From an uncultured Gammaproteobacteria bacterium (lineage in GTDB: Bacteria; Pseudomonadota; Gammaproteobacteria; HK1), in assembly GCA_958295835.1 (NCBI GenBank), contig OY282378.1, positions 5,295,694-5,359,693 of the forward strand: 64,000 nt of DNA, in the 5' to 3' direction. Every line of letters begins with the position of its first letter. Positions within the stretch are counted from its first letter, which is position 1. The notes beneath the pieces were generated by a model that was not told the DNA's origin, searched no databases, and worked only from the letters and a program-made list of their open reading frames with translations. Made by a program: the position numbers and the translations under genes. This document shows positions 59,862-64,000 of the stretch, piece by piece.

Positions 59862-60971
59862 CGCGACTGGGTGCGCGAGGCGGGGCTAGCAGCGCTGGAG
59901 GATTCGAGCATCGACGCCCGCGACGTCGAGGCTCTCGTCGTCGCCACCGAGAGCGACTTCTTCTCCCTGCAACTCTCCCCCGCCCCGGTGGTGGCCGCCG
60001 AGCTCGGTCTCCACGGATGCGAGACGGTGCACGCGGAGAGCGGCGGGGCGAGCGGCGCCGCGGCGGTGCGCGCGGCCCATGCCCTCGTCGCGGCGGGATT
60101 CGCCCGCTGCGTGCTGGTGGTGGGGTTCGATCCGGTCGCGAGCCATCTCGGGGGCGACGACGTGCGGACGCTCTACGGGATGTCGTTCGACGCCGAGGTC
60201 GAAGGGTTCGCCGGGGTGAGCGCCGCGGCGCTCTACGCGCTGTCGATGCGGATGCACATGGCCCGCCACGGGACCACGGCGGCACAGTGCGCAGCGGTGG
60301 CGGTGCACAATCGCGCCAATGCGTGCGCGAACCCGCTCGCGCACAAGCCGATGCGCATCGAGGTCGCGGACGTGCTCGCGTCGCCGATGGTGGCGAGCCC
60401 GTACCGCCGCCTCGACTGCTCGCTGCTGAGCGACGGCGCGGCGGCGGTGGTCGTCGCCCACCCATCGCGCACGCCCCGGATCGAACGCCCCCGGGTGCGC
60501 ATCGCGGGCAGCGGCGCGGCAGCGGACCATGCGCGGCTCGGCGACCGGGAGCGCCCGGACCGTTTCGATGCGAAGGCCTGCGCCGCGCGCGCCGCGTACA
60601 CGATGGCCGGGATCCGCGCCCCGGCGGACGAGATCGACTGCGCGGAGGTCTACGATGCGTTCTCCGGCGCACAGATCCAGGCCGTCGAAGCCCTGGGCCT
60701 GACACCCGAAGGCGCGGGCGGCACGACCTGCGAAGCGGGCGAGTTCGCCCCCGACGGGCGCATCCCGGTCAACCTCTCCGGCGGACTGCTCGGACAGGGC
60801 GGCGCCCCCGGCGCGACCGGCGTCGTGCAGGCGATGACGGTGCAACGCCTCCTCGAAGGACGCTACTTCGACGGCGCACAGCCTCCCCGCGCGCTTCGCC
60901 GCGGAATCGTCGATACCCACGGCGGCGTATGCACGAGCGCGGTGGTCCAGGTGTTCGAGGCGGTGGAGTGA
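59784..60971 (+). CDS. Thiolase-fold protein lacking canonical Cys and His (possible retro-aldolase)
   Basis: A 395-residue protein of the SCP-x/lipid-transfer thiolase group: DVYVLGGSAVPFARRRDDSA, VNLSGGLLGQGGAPGATG, and a final THGGVCTSAVVQVFE. In true thiolases the nucleophilic Cys sits in C-A-S-G; here the segment is ESGGASG, so Gly88 replaces it. The catalytic His of GHPxGATG is also replaced (GGAPGATG, G340). It is therefore not an ordinary thiolase. Cys-less thiolase-fold proteins paired with DUF35 proteins (Ltp2/ChsH2) act as retro-aldolases in steroid side-chain breakdown. A DUF35 gene lies at 62494 and a hydratase just upstream, which fits that idea. Confidence 0.8.
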   Translation: MPMSNDVYVLGGSAVPFARRRDDSAWRDWVREAGLAALEDSSIDARDVEALVVATESDFFSLQLSPAPVVAAELGLHGCETVHAESGGASGAAAVRAAHALVAAGFARCVLVVGFDPVASHLGGDDVRTLYGMSFDAEVEGFAGVSAAALYALSMRMHMARHGTTAAQCAAVAVHNRANACANPLAHKPMRIEVADVLASPMVASPYRRLDCSLLSDGAAAVVVAHPSRTPRIERPRVRIAGSGAAADHARLGDRERPDRFDAKACAARAAYTMAGIRAPADEIDCAEVYDAFSGAQIQAVEALGLTPEGAGGTTCEAGEFAPDGRIPVNLSGGLLGQGGAPGATGVVQAMTVQRLLEGRYFDGAQPPRALRRGIVDTHGGVCTSAVVQVFEAVE

Positions 60972-61047
60972 AGAGCGATCGGGTTGTTCCACCCGTCCTC
61001 CGGCATTCAATCCGAACGAATGAAAACTACTTGGTACAGGACATCAT

Positions 61048-62247
61048 TCACTGATGTGTATCCCGCCACGCGGCACCGGGCATGATGCGGCGCATGAACC
61101 GGTCGAACAAGGGAACGGTAAAGGCCGTGTCACCGCGAGTGGCGCTCCAGACCATGCCCTTGGCGATTAACTGGCCGCGCGTGGGGGCAAGTGAAGTGAC
61201 CTTGCGGCCGAGCATCCGGGCGATCGCCCCTGAACGATGCGGGCCGGGGCCGAGCTCAGCCATGGCCCGCAGATAGCGCTTCTGGGACGGCGTCAGGCGG
61301 TCGAAGCGGGCCCGGAAGAAACCTGCGTCAAGGGAGGCTGCCACTTCGTTCGATGCGCGCTCGACATCGCCTGCGACGACCGGCGAGCTTTCCGCGATGT
61401 CCCAAGCGTGCTTGCCCCATTCCTGGAGGAAGTACGGATAGCCTTGGGTTTCGGCGACGATCATCCGCAGGGCGTCAGTGTTGATGTCGACATTCCGCGC
61501 ACGGATGGGTTTCGCAATCGCATCTTCCGACGCGTTCTCGTCGAGGGGGCCGATTTCCCGAAATTCGAACAGGCGCTCCGCGTACGTCTTGGCCTCGGCT
61601 GCCTGTGCCCGGAGCTGCGGCAGTCCGGCGGCGACGAGGAGAATCGGAAACCGCCTCTGCGCGGCACGGTGCAAGGCGGCGATCAGCGCAGCCAACTCCA
61701 GTTTCGGAACGTACTGCAACTCGTCGATGATCACGATCAGCGCGGTGTCCATCGCGGACGCCGTTTCGCCAAGAGCTTCGAACAGGGCGATCAGGTCGAA
61801 TTCCAGGTTTCCGCTGTCAGCCAAGCCCGGTTCGGGAGGTGCATCGATACCCAGTTCGACGTCGCCGTACTTCACTTTCAGCGCCGACACGAATCCGGCG
61901 AGTACCCGCAAGGCCCGGGAAGCCATGTCGCGCATCCTCTGCTGGCGGGACAAACGCAGGAGCACGCCGTGCAACTCGGCGGCGAGCAGGGCCGGCAGGG
62001 CACTCCGTTCAGTGGCTTCGATCATGACCGTGGCGAGCCCGGCCCCTTGTGCATCCCGATGCACGCGGTCGAGCAGAACGGTCTTGCCGACGCCACGCAG
62101 CCCCAGCAGCAATACGCTTCTCGCCGCCAGCGAACGGCGCGACCGTTCGGAGGAAACATGAATGGATTCAAGCAATTGATCCCGCCCGGCGAGTTCCGGG
62201 GGCGAGACGCCCGCGCCGGGCGCAAAGGGGTTGTCCAAAGGATTCAT
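61048..62247 (-). CDS. AAA-type ATP-binding protein with C-terminal winged helix
   Basis: A 399-residue ATPase. NPLDNPFAPGAGVSPPELAGRDQLL leads to Walker A LLLGLRGVGKTVL, Walker B ALIVIIDELQYVP, and a sensor-like ILLVAAGLPQL. The C-terminal part (FDRLTPSQKRYLRAMAELGPGPHRSGAIARMLGRKVTSLAPTRGQLIAKGMV) is a winged helix, an ORC/Cdc6-like arrangement. Such genes are common beside prophage and TA loci; exact role unknown. Upstream DNA is AT-rich, with TATAAA on the minus strand (about 62258) and CCGATAAATCGG (62283-62294), a palindrome that may be its operator. Confidence 0.8.
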   Translation of the reverse strand: MNPLDNPFAPGAGVSPPELAGRDQLLESIHVSSERSRRSLAARSVLLLGLRGVGKTVLLDRVHRDAQGAGLATVMIEATERSALPALLAAELHGVLLRLSRQQRMRDMASRALRVLAGFVSALKVKYGDVELGIDAPPEPGLADSGNLEFDLIALFEALGETASAMDTALIVIIDELQYVPKLELAALIAALHRAAQRRFPILLVAAGLPQLRAQAAEAKTYAERLFEFREIGPLDENASEDAIAKPIRARNVDINTDALRMIVAETQGYPYFLQEWGKHAWDIAESSPVVAGDVERASNEVAASLDAGFFRARFDRLTPSQKRYLRAMAELGPGPHRSGAIARMLGRKVTSLAPTRGQLIAKGMVWSATRGDTAFTVPLFDRFMRRIMPGAAWRDTHQ

Positions 62248-62493
62248 GATCGTTTTATATCAAAGTCAGTCTATTTATGTATCGCCGATAAATCGGCTAA
62301 TTTCGGCATAATTCCCAGTGTATGCTGTCCAGCCTGCCCGGTTGATGCGCCACCCGTACCAAGCCATGCCTCGAACCGTGTCCCGGGAAGCTGTAGGGCG
62401 ACCGTATCGACCACACGGAAAGCACACGGTGGAACCGGAATGCAGCATCGGACGATGCTCCCGCCCCGGTCGTCGACCATCACCCCGGACGAC

Positions 62494-62973
62494 TCATTCG
62501 GGCACATAATGCACGGCCTGCGCGGGATGCGGCGGGTGACGCCCGCACGCGACGAGGCGGACCCTCGCCCCCTCCGGCGGCTCGCCGCCGAAGCCATCGA
62601 CCCACCCGAGCGCGAGATTGTCTGCGCCGTCCAGCGCGATGAGCGCCAGCCCCTCGCCGGCCGGCCCGCCGCCAAAGGGGAGGGTCCCGCCGCCGCCGGT
62701 GCCGGCGACGATCCTCCCGGCTCCGGTAAGCGCCGTCCACTGCACGGCGCCGGCTCGCGAGCAGCATCCGGGTCGAGGCGGGAACCAGGTCCGCCCGCAA
62801 GCCGTGCAAATCGAGGCCAGGGCACGGCCGGCGGCCAGCCCTTCGAAGTAAGGCGAGAGCACGCCGAGCGCATGGGTGTAGCGCAACGTGAGCGTGACCT
62901 CGGGCGTCGAAGCGGCGGACGCGGATGCGGATGCGTATGCGTATGCGGGTCCGGATCGTCGTGTGCTGCTCAA
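62494..62973 (-). CDS. DUF35 OB-fold / zinc-ribbon acyl-CoA-associated protein
   Basis: A protein of up to 159 residues. From about residue 27 it is a DUF35 protein: ALGVLSPYFEGLAAGRALASICTACGRTWFPPRPGCC provides the rubredoxin-like zinc ribbon (CTAC...CC, with an atypical second pair), then an OB fold (WTALTGAGRIVAGTGGGGTLPFGGG). DUF35 proteins bind thiolase-fold partners and channel CoA esters. The N-terminal AYAYASASASAAS comes from a simple repeat, so the true start may be later than 62973. It is opposite in strand to the hydratase and thiolase-like genes. Confidence 0.78.
   Translation of the reverse strand: MSSTRRSGPAYAYASASASAASTPEVTLTLRYTHALGVLSPYFEGLAAGRALASICTACGRTWFPPRPGCCSRAGAVQWTALTGAGRIVAGTGGGGTLPFGGGPAGEGLALIALDGADNLALGWVDGFGGEPPEGARVRLVACGRHPPHPAQAVHYVPE
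62915..62950. repeat. Hexanucleotide simple repeat at the DUF35 N-terminus
   Basis: Six units of a GCGGAT/GCGTAT type run without gap (GCGGAC, GCGGAT x2, GCGTAT x2, GCGGGT). In frame they give alternating Ala-Tyr/Ala-Ser. As a tract of 6-base units it can expand without shifting the frame. Confidence 0.8.
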
Positions 62974-63470
62974 GGTTCCGACCTCACTCCTTTGTCTCGA
63001 ATATCCAGGCTACTACACCCACATGGCCGGACGCGGAAGCTTGGCCCCATGGCACGTCATTGCCAAGTCTCCAGGATCTTCCGGAGCTTGTTCGGACCAC
63101 TTGTCCGTCAGGAGGCACGAGTGATGGAACCAGCAGACTGCGTGTGGTGTTTTGCGATGAAGGATGGAAGGAAGTCTGCTCGTGCGGTGACGTTCGCGCG
63201 CAATTGCATCACCGGGGCCCGTGGGCAGCGTACGTGTACATCCCGCCGCGGCCCCGGTACTCCGATCGGAATGATTTCTGCTACGATGATGCGCAGTCGC
63301 TCGACACGGGTGAGGACAGTTTCCCGCAGGAGAGGCAGATCCCATGGAACCCGGCATGTCGTTGATGCGCTGGACCGACATCCGGAGCTGACCGGCCAGC
63401 GTGTCGCTCGGGGATTGACGGTGGCAGAAACCGTACGTACGTTTTACCGGCGCATGGTTGGCGGTTCGGA
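62974..63470. other. Intergenic, no recognised gene
   Basis: Several plus-strand frames are open here, for example one with LRVVFCDEGWKEVCSCGDVR (about 63140-63200) and one reading HVVDALDRHPELTGQRVARG just before BrnT. None matches a family I know, and the frames change, so they may be relics. CGTACGTACG at about 63432 is a short palindrome near the brnT start. Confidence 0.4.
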
Positions 63471-63734
63471 ATGTATGAGTGGGACGAAGACAAGCGGCAA
63501 GCCAATATCGTCAAGCACGGAGTTGATTTCGCGGCAATGGACGCTTTTCAGTGGGATACCGCCGTGGGAGCTTTCGATGATCGCCACGGGGAGCCGCGGT
63601 GGCTGGCGACCGGCTTCATCGACCTTCAACTCCATGTCGTCGCGTATGCCGTCCGTGGAGATGTCGTCCGTTTAATCAGTTTGCGCAGGGCCACGCCCCA
63701 GGAGCGAAGACGCCATGGCGAAACCCGGATCTGA
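63471..63734 (+). CDS. brnT: BrnT-family toxin ribonuclease
   Basis: An 87-residue BrnT protein: MYEWDEDKRQANIVKHGVDF at the start, RWLATGFIDLQLHVVAYAVRGDVVRLISLRRAT near the end. The RelE-like fold uses a His (KHGVDF), basic residues and the C-terminal ISLRRA motif. BrnT inhibits translation by cleaving RNA and is neutralised by BrnA. Its end overlaps the next gene by 20 bases. Confidence 0.9.
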   Translation: MYEWDEDKRQANIVKHGVDFAAMDAFQWDTAVGAFDDRHGEPRWLATGFIDLQLHVVAYAVRGDVVRLISLRRATPQERRRHGETRI

Positions 63735-64000
63735 AACGATCGATTCGCCGATGAAGGAAGAAGTCAGGATCCGATCAGGCATCAAGGCCGATCCCGATAC
63801 CATGGAGCTTGATGATGAGTGGTTCGCGAAAGCGCGCCCGGTGAGCGAGACGCATCCCCAAGTCGTCGAGCGCTACCTGCGGCGTCGCGGTAAACAGAGG
63901 GCACCGGTCAAGGAGCACGTCTCCATGCAACCGGACGCCGACAATGGAGAAATGAAGATGACGATTCATGAAGCTGCGAGGCAAGTGATGCTGGAGGCAG
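63715..64000 (+). CDS. brnA: BrnA-like antitoxin, 3' end beyond window and unusual
   Basis: The reading starts MAKPGSETIDSPMKEEVRIR and has the BrnA-typical SGIKADPDTMELDDEWFAKARP. After RRRGKQRAPVKEHVSM, where a ribbon-helix-helix strand (VxIRLD) is expected, the frame instead reads QPDADNGEMKMTIHEAARQVMLEA. The last part looks like the start of a HARE-HTH type domain (TIHEAARQVL). So either BrnA has been cut short and joined to another gene, or this is a variant antitoxin. The frame is open at the window edge. Confidence 0.6.
   Translation, partial: MAKPGSETIDSPMKEEVRIRSGIKADPDTMELDDEWFAKARPVSETHPQVVERYLRRRGKQRAPVKEHVSMQPDADNGEMKMTIHEAARQVMLEA

Overview
The window reads as chromosomal DNA of a GC-rich bacterium, most likely an uncultured proteobacterium. 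Housekeeping genes (yidD, hemL, thiD/thiE, class I DAHP synthase, leuC, PII) are proteobacterial in type, and imperfect palindromes of the 'attcccgc...gcgggaatgacgg' kind, common in that phylum, lie between genes. Two things do not fit a simple core genome. The ileS gene is preceded by a T-box leader, a regulator typical of Firmicutes and Actinobacteria. Roughly half the window is defence, toxin-antitoxin and decaying mobile DNA, and one block is clearly more AT-rich.

Layout. 1-5.4 kb: core metabolism (TauD-like fragment, yidD, Trm112-like, DAHP synthase, hemL, thiE-thiD). 5.7-9.0 kb: gene graveyard and TA genes (orphan N-terminal ORF fused to a 5'-truncated mcrC, vapBC, head-to-head truncated WYL regulator and EamA transporter, internally deleted IS). 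9.07-12.9 kb: T-box plus ileS. 13.2-27.7 kb: defence island. It holds a second vapBC and a minus-strand operon: a 1359-residue protein with MqsA-type HTH, Mrr-like nuclease and STAND-type NTPase, then type III mod, hicA, hicB and type III res. A Fic protein, a DUF4143-type ATPase and a decayed second copy of res follow. Parts of the island (ileS 3' end, ATPase 5' end, res 3' end) occur twice in the same order, as expected from an old duplication in which each copy lost different pieces.

28.2-42.5 kb: metabolism. A PotD-like binding protein, a three-subunit molybdenum hydroxylase with an SDR dehydrogenase, PII behind a sigma-54-like promoter, a Uma2-family protein, leuC, a GntR/FCD regulator, and an oxalyl-CoA-decarboxylase-like ThDP enzyme with a CaiB/BaiF CoA-transferase.

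42.6-56.9 kb: type I restriction-modification locus. hsdM-hsdS is separated from hsdR by about 5.5 kb. This insert is AT-rich in its first part (hsdS, DUF4062 gene, GIY-YIG gene). It carries a DUF4062 protein with a long helical region, a dead IS200-type transposase, a frameshifted GIY-YIG gene, and a DUF433/DUF5615 TA pair in GC-rich DNA. A YgjP-type metallopeptidase and a PIN toxin pair follow hsdR. 56.9-57.7 kb: a deleted copy of the ThDP enzyme gene joined to IS66 and IS3-type remnants. 58.0-63.0 kb: flavin/PNPOx-like protein, enoyl-CoA hydratase, a thiolase-fold protein lacking the usual Cys and His, an AAA-type ATPase and a DUF35 protein. This set resembles a hydratase/retro-aldolase module. 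The window ends in a BrnT/BrnA pair cut by the edge.

Best candidates for something new: the HTH-nuclease-STAND protein placed in and probably autoregulating a type III RM operon; the DUF4062-helical protein carried inside the type I RM locus; and the proteobacterial ileS T-box.
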